DNA of 64,000 nucleotides from Catenulispora acidiphila DSM 44928 (GTDB taxonomy: Bacteria > Actinomycetota > Actinomycetes > Streptomycetales > Catenulisporaceae). The DNA lies in the NCBI RefSeq assembly GCF_000024025.1, contig NC_013131.1:4030001-4094000 (forward strand), written 5' to 3'. Made by a program: the position numbers and the translations under genes. Below are positions 46,790 to 54,604 of this stretch, piece by piece. Within the stretch, counting starts at the first letter, position 1. Each line of letters starts with the position of its first letter. Under the pieces are notes generated by a model. It worked only from the letters and a program-made list of their open reading frames with translations. It searched no databases and was not told the origin of the DNA.

Positions 46790-47207
46790 GGTGCGTGAGA
46801 GCGACTGCGTCTTCTGCGAGATCGTGGGCGGTCGGGCTCCCTCCTACCGCGTCCTTGAGGACGTGCACGCCGTGGCGTTCCTGAACATCAGACCTGCCGC
46901 CCCGGGCCACACGCTAGTCGTCCCGCGTGTCCACGCACGCGATATGTGGGAGATCTCAGAGGTCTCCCATGGCCACGTCGCCGCGATGGCGCATCGAGTC
47001 GCCGCGCTGCTGAACGCGACACTCGCTCCCGACGGCGTGAACGTGAAGCACAATACGGGCGAGGCCGCCGGCCAGGACGTCTTCCACTTTCACGCGCACG
47101 TGGTCCCGCGCTGGCATGGCGACAATCTGCGGCTGGCATGGAATTCGCCGTTAGCGCAGCCGGCTGAGCTGGAAGAGGTGCTGGAGCGGGTGAGCGCCGG
47201 CCGGTGA
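46770..47207 (+). CDS. HIT-family nucleotide hydrolase or transferase
   Basis: 145 residues from ATG 46770, inside the last codons of the NACHT gene. A zinc-type CVFC pair sits at residues 13-16, and the histidine triad HFHAH at 106-110 is intact, giving the HxHxH motif that forms the covalent nucleotide intermediate. HIT proteins act on nucleotide phosphoramidates or dinucleoside polyphosphates. The 20-nt overlap with the NACHT gene means that the two are made together. Confidence 0.9.
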   Translation: MSTAVPRVRESDCVFCEIVGGRAPSYRVLEDVHAVAFLNIRPAAPGHTLVVPRVHARDMWEISEVSHGHVAAMAHRVAALLNATLAPDGVNVKHNTGEAAGQDVFHFHAHVVPRWHGDNLRLAWNSPLAQPAELEEVLERVSAGR

Positions 47208-47346
47208 GCTTCTGGCTGGAGCGTGTTGACGCGTCTGTGAACGGTGGCGGTGGCGGTGTTGGTGCTCGCGTCGCGCGTCTTCGATGCCTGGTGCGAGCGG
47301 CGGACCTGATGTCCTGCATACAGCGGTTCTGCGTAGGGTGATCCTC

Positions 47347-48105
47347 GTGCCGTTCACCCTTGCGCATCCTGCGGCTGTGCTGCCGTTGACGCGTCGTGGT
47401 CGGGCGCGGGGCGGGTTGGTCGGCTCCGCGCTGGTCTTCGGGTCCATCGCGCCTGATGTCCCGTACTTTGCCGGGGCGTTCGGCGTCGGCGATCTCGCGC
47501 ATACGTGGGCGGCTGTGCCGACGCTTGATCTGGGGATCGCGTTCGTGCTCGCTGGTGTGTGGCATCGGGTGCTGCGTGCGCCGCTGGTGGGTCTGCTGCC
47601 GGTGCGTTGGGCCGCGGCGGCGGATCAGCTGACGGCGCCTCGGGAGCGGCGGGTTCGGTTCTCCTCGGTGTCGTGGTTCGTTTTGTCTGCCGTCATCGGC
47701 ACGGTCACTCATGTGGTGTGGGACGGCTTCACCCACCCCGGCCGCTTCGGGGTCCGGCTGTTCCCGGTGCTGCAGAATGCCCGTGTTCTCGGTGAACCGC
47801 CGTATGTCCTCCTTCAGTACGGGTGCTCGGTACTGGGTGTCGGAGCGCTCGGGTTCTGGACGGTCCGGGAGATGCGCCGAGCCGTACGGTCGGGCACGAG
47901 CGCGGCGCCCCCCGCGGGCAACCGCCAGCTGGCCTTCGGTCTGATCGCCGTGTCCGCCATCCTCGGCACCGCCTACCGCGCTGCTGAATGGGCCCATCCG
48001 GGCATGCCCTGGACCTCGCTGGTTCCCGTCCTCGCCTTCGGCGCGGTCGCCGGCGCGGCGATCGCAGTCCTTCTCTACTCACTGCTGATCCTTCGCCGAC
48101 TCTGA
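47347..48105 (+). CDS. DUF4184-family membrane protein
   Basis: 252 residues from GTG 47347, with AGGGTG upstream. The protein opens PFTLAHPAAVLPLTRR and continues GSALVFGSIAPDVPYF, which are the markers of DUF4184. Later come TVTHVVWDGFTHPGRF and several membrane segments. The conserved His and Asp positions on the membrane face suggest a hydrolase-like site related to metal-dependent membrane proteins, but no function is known. Three 8-bp repeats of CTACGG follow the stop (48107-48130). Confidence 0.82.
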   Translation: MPFTLAHPAAVLPLTRRGRARGGLVGSALVFGSIAPDVPYFAGAFGVGDLAHTWAAVPTLDLGIAFVLAGVWHRVLRAPLVGLLPVRWAAAADQLTAPRERRVRFSSVSWFVLSAVIGTVTHVVWDGFTHPGRFGVRLFPVLQNARVLGEPPYVLLQYGCSVLGVGALGFWTVREMRRAVRSGTSAAPPAGNRQLAFGLIAVSAILGTAYRAAEWAHPGMPWTSLVPVLAFGAVAGAAIAVLLYSLLILRRL

Positions 48106-48145
48106 GCTACGGTGCTACGGCGCTACGGGACAGATAACGGGCCCC

Positions 48146-48421
48146 ATGAGAAAAGCTCACGGATGGACGGCCGACGACGTTCGCGGCCACCTGGACATCG
48201 GCGAATGGGAGTTCGCGCTGGCCATGCTTGTCGACGTCAGCGACCAAAACTCGCAGTCCGTGCGCTACCGGCAGCTGCTCGCGGAGGTGGCAGACCTCCT
48301 GCGCCTCGATCGAAGTGTCGCCTGGTGCCATTGGCGAGCCTACGAGGCGGTCAACGGCGTGATCAGCACCGACCTTGCGCTCGCAGCGCCCGAAGGCGGC
48401 GGACGCCAGTGGCGCCGCTGA
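48146..48421 (+). CDS. small protein of unknown function
   Basis: 91 residues from ATG 48146. The start resembles small regulators that open with a short helical domain (TADDVRGHLDIGEWEFALAM). It has two Trp-rich segments and no membrane segment. Its last codons overlap the next short frame by 13 nt. Family not recognised. Confidence 0.5.
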   Translation: MRKAHGWTADDVRGHLDIGEWEFALAMLVDVSDQNSQSVRYRQLLAEVADLLRLDRSVAWCHWRAYEAVNGVISTDLALAAPEGGGRQWRR

Positions 48422-48537
48422 CCCCGTCGCTATGGCGACACCTCAGGCCGGGGGACGTGATCACGATGCACGAGCGAAGGCTCGCGACGGGCGTGGGCGA
48501 AATCGTCAGAGTCCTGCCTTCTGCCGACGTTTTGTGA
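48409..48537 (+). CDS. very short ORF coupled to the preceding small gene
   Basis: 42 residues from GTG 48409 to TGA: it opens MAPLTPSLWRHLRPGDVITM and closes with GVGEIVRVLPSADVL. The GDVITM and VGEI turns look like a small beta-barrel. It overlaps the previous gene by 13 nt. Coding status is uncertain because no site is visible. Confidence 0.3.
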   Translation: MAPLTPSLWRHLRPGDVITMHERRLATGVGEIVRVLPSADVL

Positions 48538-48637
48538 GGTGGCGGTCGGGCGGACAGGCAATTCTGAAGATGTCAGCAGCCTGGTGGCGCTTCGAATATG
48601 AGCTACGCGGCCGTGTACGCGGCGTCGCGCGGCAGAT

Positions 48638-48663
48638 CACCGAAGCAGTCCACCGAAGCAGTC
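48638..48663. repeat. 13-bp tandem repeat
   Basis: CACCGAAGCAGTC occurs twice in a row (48638-48650 and 48651-48663), ending 18 nt before the ATG of the SgcJ/EcaC-like gene. Confidence 0.75.
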
Positions 48664-48681
48664 CACTGAGAGGCGACAGAC

Positions 48682-49104
48682 ATGACGCAGACCGTTCCGG
48701 AGACCGCGGCCGACACCGCTGCGGTGCACGCGCTGCTCGACCAGCTTGAGACCGCCTGGGCCGAGCACGATGCCAAGAAGTTCGCGGACTTGTTCGCGCC
48801 GACCGGCACGGTGGTGCTGCCCGGCGACATCCTGATGGATGGGCGGGCGCATATTCAGGGTTTCATGACGCAGGCGTATCAGGGTCCGTACAAGGGGACG
48901 ACTGTCACCGGCCGGGCGCTGGTCACGCATTTCCACAGCTCGGAGTTCGCGGTCATGGTCACCGAGGGCGGCGTGATGGCGCCGGGGGAGACCGAGGTCG
49001 CTCCCGAGCGTGCGATTCGGGCGACGTGGGTGTGCGTGAAGATCGACGGCCAGTGGCTGCTGGCGGCCTATCAGAACAGCCCGCTGAACCTGCCGACGGC
49101 CTGA
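48682..49104 (+). CDS. SgcJ/EcaC-family (SnoaL-like) protein
   Basis: 140 residues with GAGAGG before the ATG. The NTF2-like opening VHALLDQLETAWAEHDAKKF, the strand FADLFAPTGTVVLPGD and the closing WVCVKIDGQWLLAAYQNSPL match the SgcJ/EcaC group of the DUF4440 type. Members are found with polyketide genes and in stress clusters; the reaction is unknown. The next gene starts 5 nt after its stop, so the two form an operon. Confidence 0.85.
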   Translation: MTQTVPETAADTAAVHALLDQLETAWAEHDAKKFADLFAPTGTVVLPGDILMDGRAHIQGFMTQAYQGPYKGTTVTGRALVTHFHSSEFAVMVTEGGVMAPGETEVAPERAIRATWVCVKIDGQWLLAAYQNSPLNLPTA

Positions 49105-49109
49105 GCGCC

Positions 49110-49727
49110 GTGGACGCCTTCAGTCACATCGAGGCTGAGCGGTTGCGGGTGGCCGACGCGCTCGAGGGCGTCGCGGAGCACCAGTGGCCGTTGCAGTCGC
49201 TGTCGGTCGGCTGGTCGAACCACTTCACGCTGGCCCACCTGGTGGGCAGCTCGCAGGTCAACTTCCCGAAGGCGATGCGGGCGATGGCCGCCAGCGGGTT
49301 CAACTTCGGCCGGATGGTGAACAAGCTCAACGTCCAGGCGGCCCAGACTCCGTCGGCGCAGCTGGTGACGAAGCTGCGGGAGCTGGCGCCGTCGCACGAC
49401 CACCCGCCGGGGCCGGCTGTGGCACAGCTGCTGGAAGTGGTCGTGCACGGCGAGGACATCGCGTACCCGCTGGGCGTGAGGATCGACCATGACGACGCCG
49501 CGCTCGTGGCGGCGGCGAACTACGCCAAGAAGGAGCAGATGTTCGTCGGCGTCCGCAAGCGGATCGCGGGTCTGCGGTTGCAGGCCACTGATCTGGACTG
49601 GTCGGCCGGCGAGGGTGCTCTGGTGGAGGGACCGCTGCGGTCCCTGGTGCTCGCCATGTGCGGGCGCAACGCGGCTCTGGACGCGCTGTCGGGTCCGGGG
49701 GTCGCGGTACTGCGCAGGAGGGTCTGA
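49110..49727 (+). CDS. maleylpyruvate isomerase-fold (mycothiol-dependent type) protein
   Basis: 205 residues from GTG 49110. The four-helix DinB-like bundle of this family is visible, opening IEAERLRVADALEGVAEHQW and carrying a conserved metal His in the FTLAHLVGS helix. A second metal motif is VVVHGEDIAYPLG, matching VHGxDI of the family. These proteins use mycothiol, the actinobacterial thiol, but the substrate is unknown. A terminator-like hairpin follows at 49774. Confidence 0.8.
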   Translation: MDAFSHIEAERLRVADALEGVAEHQWPLQSLSVGWSNHFTLAHLVGSSQVNFPKAMRAMAASGFNFGRMVNKLNVQAAQTPSAQLVTKLRELAPSHDHPPGPAVAQLLEVVVHGEDIAYPLGVRIDHDDAALVAAANYAKKEQMFVGVRKRIAGLRLQATDLDWSAGEGALVEGPLRSLVLAMCGRNAALDALSGPGVAVLRRRV

Positions 49728-49773
49728 GGACCTACCGGTCCGTCGGCCTAGAGCAACCTCCTGCTGACCGCGG

Positions 49774-49798
49774 AGGGGATCCGTGGAACGGGTCCCCT
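49774..49798 (+). terminator. hairpin after the maleylpyruvate isomerase-like gene
   Basis: AGGGGATCC (49774-49782) pairs with GGGTCCCCT (49790-49798), with one G-U pair, around a 7-nt loop. It stands 47 nt after the stop and ahead of the sigma-dependent promoter at 49858. Confidence 0.5.
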
Positions 49799-49857
49799 TC
49801 CTGCGTCTTCGCGTCCGCGCGCTTACCTCGCCGCGGGACGCATGGGGCGGGGGAGCG

Positions 49858-49890
49858 CGGTGAGTTTCGCGGGCACGTCAAGTCTTCATC
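49858..49890 (+). promoter_or_regulatory. ECF-type promoter, copy 1 (MFS exporter)
   Basis: CGGTGAGTTT at the -35 place and GTCTTCATC at the -10 place, with 14 nt between the blocks. The same elements with the same spacing stand at 51633 and 53646. It lies about 175 nt before the MFS start, with a short ORF between. Confidence 0.7.
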
Positions 49891-49989
49891 TCAACGCTCG
49901 GCCGAGGAGCCGGCGGCGGCTATCCCCGTCGTGGGACGACGAGCTCCTCGGCCAGAGCGCCCCACGCATTCACACCAATCGGAGCGACC

Positions 49990-50070
49990 ATGAAAACTCT
50001 GATCTACCAGGGGTGCCGACCCTCCGCCGCGCGGCGCGTCGGTCCTGTCCCGCCGGCAGGTTCGCGATGA
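49990..50070 (+). CDS. short upstream ORF overlapping the MFS start
   Basis: 26 codons from ATG 49990, with GGAGCGACC just before, to TGA 50068-50070. The TGA overlaps the ATG of the MFS gene (ATGA at 50067-50070), and the MFS gene has only a weak site of its own, so the short frame may feed ribosomes to it. The peptide opens MKTLIYQG, a common start of alcohol dehydrogenases, so it could also be a remnant. Confidence 0.4.
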   Translation: MKTLIYQGCRPSAARRVGPVPPAGSR

Positions 50071-51527
50071 GCGGCACGGCGATCACGCTGCCTCAGCGCA
50101 AGGGCGTCGTGGGCTGGACGCTGGCGCTGGCCGCGCTCGGCACCTTCCTGCCGACGCTCGACATCGTCGTGGTGTCCACGGCCCTTCCGACGCTGCGCAC
50201 GCACCTGCACGCGAGCCTGTCGGACCTGGAATGGACCATCAACTCCTACAACCTGGTCTTCGCCGTCTTCATGCTCACCGGCGCGGCGCTGGGCGACCGG
50301 TTCGGCCGCAAGCGGCTCTACGTCACCGGCGTGACCATCTTCACCGCGGCCTCGCTGGCGAACGCGCTGGCGACCACGAGCGGGGAGCTGATCACCTTCC
50401 GGGCCATCCAGGGCATCGGAGCCGCCATCATCTTGCCGCTGACCGTGACGCTGGTGGCGGACGTGATGCCGGTGGAGAAGCGCGCCATGGCGATCGGGTT
50501 GCTGGGCGGGGTGACAGGGCTCGGCGTGGCCGCCGGACCGGTGGTCGGCGGAGCCATCGTGGAGGGCATCTCCTGGCAGTGGATCTTCTGGCTCAACGTC
50601 CCGGTCGGCATCGTGATCGCGATCGGCTCGGCGGTGTTCCTGCGGGAGAGCAAGGGCTCGCGCACCTACCTGGACATCCCCGGTCTGGTGCTGGCCGGCG
50701 CGGCGATGTTCGGCCTGGTCTGGGCCGCGGTGCGGGGTCCCTCGATCGGCTGGCGCACCGGCGAGGTGGCCGTGAGCCTGATCGGCGGCCTGGTGCTGAT
50801 CGCCGCCTTCATCCTGTGGGAGCAGCGGACGAGCACGCCGATGCTGCCGGTGTCCTACTTCCGGAACCGGGGCTTCAACGGCGCCAACTGGGCCAGCTAC
50901 TTCATGCAGATCTCGATCATCGGCTCGCTGTTCATGATCACCCAGCTGTTCCAGATCGGCATGGGCTACTCGCCGATGACCACCGGCGTCCGGATCCTGG
51001 TCTGGATGGCGATGCCGATGCTGGTCGCGCCGCCCGGCGGCATCCTGGCCGGCAAGCTGGGCAACCGGCCGGTGCTGCTGGTCGGCCTGACCCTGCAGGC
51101 CGCCGGTCTGGCCTGGCTGGCCGAGGCGGTGCACGTCGGGGTCGGCTACGGCTCCATGGTCGGCCCGCTGATCGTGGCCGGCATCGGGATCTCGCTGTGC
51201 TTCCCGGTGGTCTCCAACGCGATCGTGGACTCCGTACCGTTCGAGGAGATCGGCGTGGCGAACGGCGCGAACAAGACCTTCGTGGAGCTCGGCAGCGTCT
51301 CCGGTGTGGCGATCCTGTCCGCGGTGTTCGCGAGCCAGGGCGGCTACGGCTCCTCGGCGGCGTTCATCGACGGCTTCAAGCCGGCGATGTACACCTCCGC
51401 CGCGCTGGCCGCGGTCGGCCTGATCGGCGCGCTGATGCTGCCTCGCGGCAGCGCCGCCCAAGCTCTGCAGCAGCAGGCGCAGCTGAAGCAGGTGGCGCAG
51501 GCCGAGCCCGCCGCCGAGGGGGTGTGA
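50067..51527 (+). CDS. MFS exporter, DHA2 (EmrB/QacA) type
   Basis: 486 residues from ATG 50067. The drug:H+ antiporter-2 motif C region is LPTLDIVVVSTALPTL, loop motif A is GDRFGRKRLYVTG, and the fourth segment has FRAIQGIGAAIILP and GGVTGLGVAAGPVVGG. About 14 membrane segments are visible. Such proteins pump out drugs or metabolites. The gene follows an ECF-type promoter shared with the sigma gene next door, so it should be induced with the stress that activates that sigma factor. A 15-bp hairpin follows its stop. Confidence 0.9.
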   Translation: MSGTAITLPQRKGVVGWTLALAALGTFLPTLDIVVVSTALPTLRTHLHASLSDLEWTINSYNLVFAVFMLTGAALGDRFGRKRLYVTGVTIFTAASLANALATTSGELITFRAIQGIGAAIILPLTVTLVADVMPVEKRAMAIGLLGGVTGLGVAAGPVVGGAIVEGISWQWIFWLNVPVGIVIAIGSAVFLRESKGSRTYLDIPGLVLAGAAMFGLVWAAVRGPSIGWRTGEVAVSLIGGLVLIAAFILWEQRTSTPMLPVSYFRNRGFNGANWASYFMQISIIGSLFMITQLFQIGMGYSPMTTGVRILVWMAMPMLVAPPGGILAGKLGNRPVLLVGLTLQAAGLAWLAEAVHVGVGYGSMVGPLIVAGIGISLCFPVVSNAIVDSVPFEEIGVANGANKTFVELGSVSGVAILSAVFASQGGYGSSAAFIDGFKPAMYTSAALAAVGLIGALMLPRGSAAQALQQQAQLKQVAQAEPAAEGV

Positions 51528-51560
51528 GAAGGCTCCCGGTCCGGCGCCCCTGAGGCGCCC

Positions 51561-51598
51561 GTGGCCGTGCCGGCGCCCCGCCGCGCCGGCACGGCCAC
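51561..51598 (+). terminator. terminator after the MFS exporter
   Basis: A perfect 15-bp stem (51561-51575 with 51584-51598, GTGGCCGTGCCGGCG) and an 8-nt loop, 33 nt after the stop. It separates the exporter from the sigma gene, which then needs its own promoter at 51633. Confidence 0.7.
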
Positions 51599-51632
51599 CG
51601 ACATGCCCGTTCCGAATCCGTCGCGCCGGAGC

Positions 51633-51665
51633 CGGTGAGTTTCGCGGTCGAGCCGAGTCTTCATC
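51633..51665 (+). promoter_or_regulatory. ECF-type promoter, copy 2 (sigma gene, autoregulation)
   Basis: CGGTGAGTTT then GTCTTCATC with 14 nt between the blocks, closely matching copy 1 (28 of 33 nt by eye). The -10 block ends 8 nt before ATG 51674, so the message would be nearly leaderless. Confidence 0.72.
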
Positions 51666-51673
51666 TTCCAGGG

Positions 51674-52792
51674 ATGACCACGCCCGCCGGCGCGACACCG
51701 GTGGCTGGACGCGAGGACGACGAGATGATCGACACGAACGCCCCGCCCGTGCGGTCCCCGCGAGCCGACGCGCAGTGGACTGATCCGGCGGCGCCGCGCG
51801 ACGACGACGAGTTCGTCCGCCGTGCCGACCCCTACCGGCGCGAGCTGCTGGTGCACTGCTACCGCATGCTCGGCTCGGTGCACGACGCCGAGGACCTCGT
51901 GCAGGAGACGTTCCTGCGCGCGTGGCGCGGCTACGACCGGTTCGAGGGCCGCTCCTCGCTGCGCATCTGGCTCTACCGGATCGCGACCAGCGCCTGCCTG
52001 ACCGCCCTGGAGAACCGGAGTCGGCGGGTACTGCCGACGGGTCTGGGCGCCCCGGAGAAGGACGCCGAACGTCCCCTGCTGACCGTCGCGGGCTCGGAGG
52101 TGCAGTGGCTCCAACCGCTGCCGGACGCCCTGGCGAGCGACCCGGCGGCGATCGTGGCGGTGCGGGATTCGGTGCGTCTGGCGTTCATCGCCGCGTTGCA
52201 GCACCTGTCGGCCAAGCAGCGCGCGGTGCTGATCCTGCGCGACGTGATGGACTGGCACGCCGCCGAGGTCGCGGACCTGCTGGACACCACGACGATCGCG
52301 GTGAACAGTGCACTGCGACGCGCCCGGGCCCAGCTGGAGAAGGCCGCGCCGAGCCACGACGAGCTGACCGAGCCGGACGACCCGCGCCGCCGGGACCTGC
52401 TGCATCAGTACACGACCGCCTTCGAGAACGCCGACGTCCCGGGGCTCCTGCGGCTGCTGCGCGACGACGTCGTGCTGGAGATGCCGCCGAACCTGGCGTG
52501 GTTCGACGGCCGCACGGCGGTCGGGACGTTCCTGGGCGCGAACGTGCTCGGCAGGCGGGCGTTCACGATGGTCACGACCGCGGCGAACGGACAGGCGGCC
52601 GCCGCCGGCTACCTGGCCGGGCGGGACGGGCGCCGGCACGCGCACGCCATCCAGGTGCTGACCGCCACCTCCTCGGGCATCTCGCACATCGTCTCGTTCA
52701 ACGACCCGGGCCTGTTCGCCGCCTTCGGTCTGCCCGCCGTCCTGGACGGTGCGCAGCACGGCGTGGCCAGTGCCGGACCATGGCGGGGCTGA
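51674..52792 (+). CDS. ECF sigma factor with SnoaL-like C-terminal domain
   Basis: 372 residues from ATG 51674, the first start after the promoter; ATG 51725 is an alternative with GAGGAC before it. Region 2 is YRRELLVHCYRMLGSVHDAE followed by DLVQETFLRAWRGYDRFEGR. Region 4 is LSAKQRAVLILRDVMDWHAA then VADLLDTTTIAVNSALRRAR. The last 130 residues (YTTAFENADVPGLLRLLRDD, WFDGRTAVGTFL) are an NTF2/SnoaL-like domain, as in ECF41 and ECF56 sigmas, which use it instead of an anti-sigma factor. The WLPEP and DGGGR motifs of ECF41 were not seen. The stop overlaps the next gene. Confidence 0.9.
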   Translation: MTTPAGATPVAGREDDEMIDTNAPPVRSPRADAQWTDPAAPRDDDEFVRRADPYRRELLVHCYRMLGSVHDAEDLVQETFLRAWRGYDRFEGRSSLRIWLYRIATSACLTALENRSRRVLPTGLGAPEKDAERPLLTVAGSEVQWLQPLPDALASDPAAIVAVRDSVRLAFIAALQHLSAKQRAVLILRDVMDWHAAEVADLLDTTTIAVNSALRRARAQLEKAAPSHDELTEPDDPRRRDLLHQYTTAFENADVPGLLRLLRDDVVLEMPPNLAWFDGRTAVGTFLGANVLGRRAFTMVTTAANGQAAAAGYLAGRDGRRHAHAIQVLTATSSGISHIVSFNDPGLFAAFGLPAVLDGAQHGVASAGPWRG

Positions 52793-53496
52793 GGCTGTCG
52801 GACAGCCTGCTGGAGCAGGTGGCCGCCTACACAGCCGAAGCGGTGTCGACGGTCACCATGGAGGACCTGTCGGCGCCCACGCCCTGCGCGCAGTGGAATC
52901 TGCTGACCCTGATACTGCATTTGAACACCTCGCTCGGGGCGCTCATTGAGACCTTTGAGGACGCGGGCTTCACGGAGGGCGACCGGGTGGCGGGAACCGG
53001 GACGCCGGGAGCCGGGACCCTGGGGCTGCTCGACCACGACGGCGGTCCCGGTTTCGGCGGCGAGGGCGAGGGCTTCGGCGGTCTCGACGGCTTCGGCGGA
53101 ATGGACAGCCTCGGCGGCGTCGACGTTCCCGACGACATCGGCGCGCTGCTCAGCACGGCGGTGCTGTACCGGACCGAGCGGCTGGTGCGCATCCGGGCGG
53201 CGGCCCTTCAGCACGGGGGTCCGGACCTCGTGCTGGTGGGCGGCCGTCCGTTGACGTGCGACACGGTGGCCGCGATCGGTGCGGTCGAGATCGCGGTGCA
53301 CAGCTGGGACATAGCCCGGGCGTGCGGCAGGATCCTGCCGCTCCCGGACGCCCCCGCCGCGGAGTTGCTCGAGCTGTCGAGCCTGATCGTGGACGGAGCC
53401 GGGCGGCGCGGACTGTTCGCCTCCGCGGTGACCGCGCCGCCGCAAGCCGGTCCCGGCGACCGGCTGATCGCGCTGCTCGGTCGCGCACCGCGCTGA
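52780..53496 (+). CDS. TIGR03086-type metal-binding protein with a Gly-rich insert
   Basis: 238 residues from ATG 52780, overlapping the sigma gene by 13 nt; open sequence further upstream in this frame is shadow. Family marks are APTPCAQWNLLTLILHL at the N-terminus and AIGAVEIAVHSWDIARACG, holding the metal His, near the C-terminus. An unusual insert rich in Gly, Phe and Asp (GFGGEGEGFGGLDGFGG) occupies about residues 82-112 and is probably disordered. Translational coupling suggests that it works with the sigma factor, possibly as a redox or thiol sensor, which is an inference. Confidence 0.8.
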   Translation: MAGLRLSDSLLEQVAAYTAEAVSTVTMEDLSAPTPCAQWNLLTLILHLNTSLGALIETFEDAGFTEGDRVAGTGTPGAGTLGLLDHDGGPGFGGEGEGFGGLDGFGGMDSLGGVDVPDDIGALLSTAVLYRTERLVRIRAAALQHGGPDLVLVGGRPLTCDTVAAIGAVEIAVHSWDIARACGRILPLPDAPAAELLELSSLIVDGAGRRGLFASAVTAPPQAGPGDRLIALLGRAPR

Positions 53497-53645
53497 TCGC
53501 GCGAGCCTGATCACGCGAGCAATCACGCCTCGGGCGGACCTGATCGCGCGAGCATCCACGCCTCGCGCGCGGCGAGCCGGCGCGTCCGGCGCGCACCATC
53601 CGGCGCCGAAATCCGTAAGCCCCGCCGAACTCGTCGGTCCCTACC

Positions 53646-53678
53646 CGGTGATTTCTGGACCTCGACGCGGTCTTCATC
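53646..53678 (+). promoter_or_regulatory. ECF-type promoter, copy 3 (SDR gene)
   Basis: CGGTGATTTC then GTCTTCATC at the same 14-nt block spacing as copies 1 and 2; the spacer differs, so only the boxes are conserved. It lies 108 nt before the SDR start. Upstream, 53490-53585 holds imperfect repeats around CTGATCGCGCGAGC. Confidence 0.65.
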
Positions 53679-53786
53679 ATCAGCGGGTGACAGACCCCCG
53701 CGGCGCCCGGTGCGTATCAGGCGCCTCACTCCACGTCCCCGCCGTGAAGGCGGGTACCTCCGTCACCGAGAATCAAGGAGCCTCCC

Positions 53787-54536
53787 ATGCCGACTCAGGA
53801 CCTTTCCGGGACCACAGCGCTCGTCACCGGCGCGACGAAGGGGTTCGGGCGCGCCGTGGCCGCGGCGCTGGTCGCCTCCGGCGCCCGGGTGGTCGCCGTC
53901 GCGCGGGACCAGGAGGCGCTGGCCGGCCTGACCGAGGAGTTCGGCTCGGCTGTCGTGCCGGTGCAGGCCGACGTCGCCGACCCGGTGAGCGCCGGCCGCC
54001 TGCTCGGTGAGTACCGCCCGCGCACCGTGGTGCTCAACGCCGGTACCAACCCGCTGGCCCGGCCGCTGCAGATGCACACCTGGGAGTCGTTCAGCCGGCC
54101 CTTCGAGGTGGACGTCAAGCAGGCGTTCCACTGGTCCCGCGAGGCGCTGCTGCTGCCGCTGGAGCCCGGGAGCACCGTGGTGGCGGTCTCCAGCGGCGCC
54201 GCCATCAACGGATCCCCGCTGTCCGGCGGCTACGCCGGCGCCAAGGCGACCGTGCGTTTCGTGTCCTCCTACGCGGCCGGGGAGGCCGAGCGCGCCGGAC
54301 TCGGCATCCGCTTCGTGTCGGTGCTGCCGATGATGTCGCCGCTGACGGCCGTCGGAGCCAACGGCGCCGCCGCCTACGCCGCTCGCCAGGGCGTGCCGCT
54401 GGCGGCGTTCCTGGAGCGCATGGGCCCGCCGCTGACGCCGGAGCACGTGGGCAAGGCGATTCTGGACATCGCCTCGGACACCTCCTTCGACCAGCCGGCC
54501 TATCTGCTCAAGCCGACCGGCCCGGCAGCGCTCTGA
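53787..54536 (+). CDS. short-chain dehydrogenase/reductase (SDR)
   Basis: 249 residues with AAGGAG before the ATG. The NAD(P) site is TGATKGFG (about 14-21) followed by VVAVARDQ, with LNAGTNP, the catalytic Ser in VVAVSSGAAI and YAGAK. The variant SGAAINGSPLSGGYAGAK context differs from the SDR at 20096, so they are not recent copies. It follows the third ECF-type promoter and is a likely member of that sigma regulon. Confidence 0.88.
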   Translation: MPTQDLSGTTALVTGATKGFGRAVAAALVASGARVVAVARDQEALAGLTEEFGSAVVPVQADVADPVSAGRLLGEYRPRTVVLNAGTNPLARPLQMHTWESFSRPFEVDVKQAFHWSREALLLPLEPGSTVVAVSSGAAINGSPLSGGYAGAKATVRFVSSYAAGEAERAGLGIRFVSVLPMMSPLTAVGANGAAAYAARQGVPLAAFLERMGPPLTPEHVGKAILDIASDTSFDQPAYLLKPTGPAAL

Positions 54537-54546
54537 TGACGGTGAA

Positions 54547-54573
54547 GCGGCGACACCCGCCGGGTGCCGCCGC
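54547..54573. terminator. hairpin between SDR and FAD oxidoreductase genes
   Basis: GCGGCGACACCC (54547-54558) pairs with GGGTGCCGCCGC (54562-54573) except for one A-C mismatch, around a 3-nt loop. It separates two convergent genes. Confidence 0.55.
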
Positions 54574-54604
54574 TCGAATGCGCCGGACGTGTGTGCGTCG
54601 GGGG

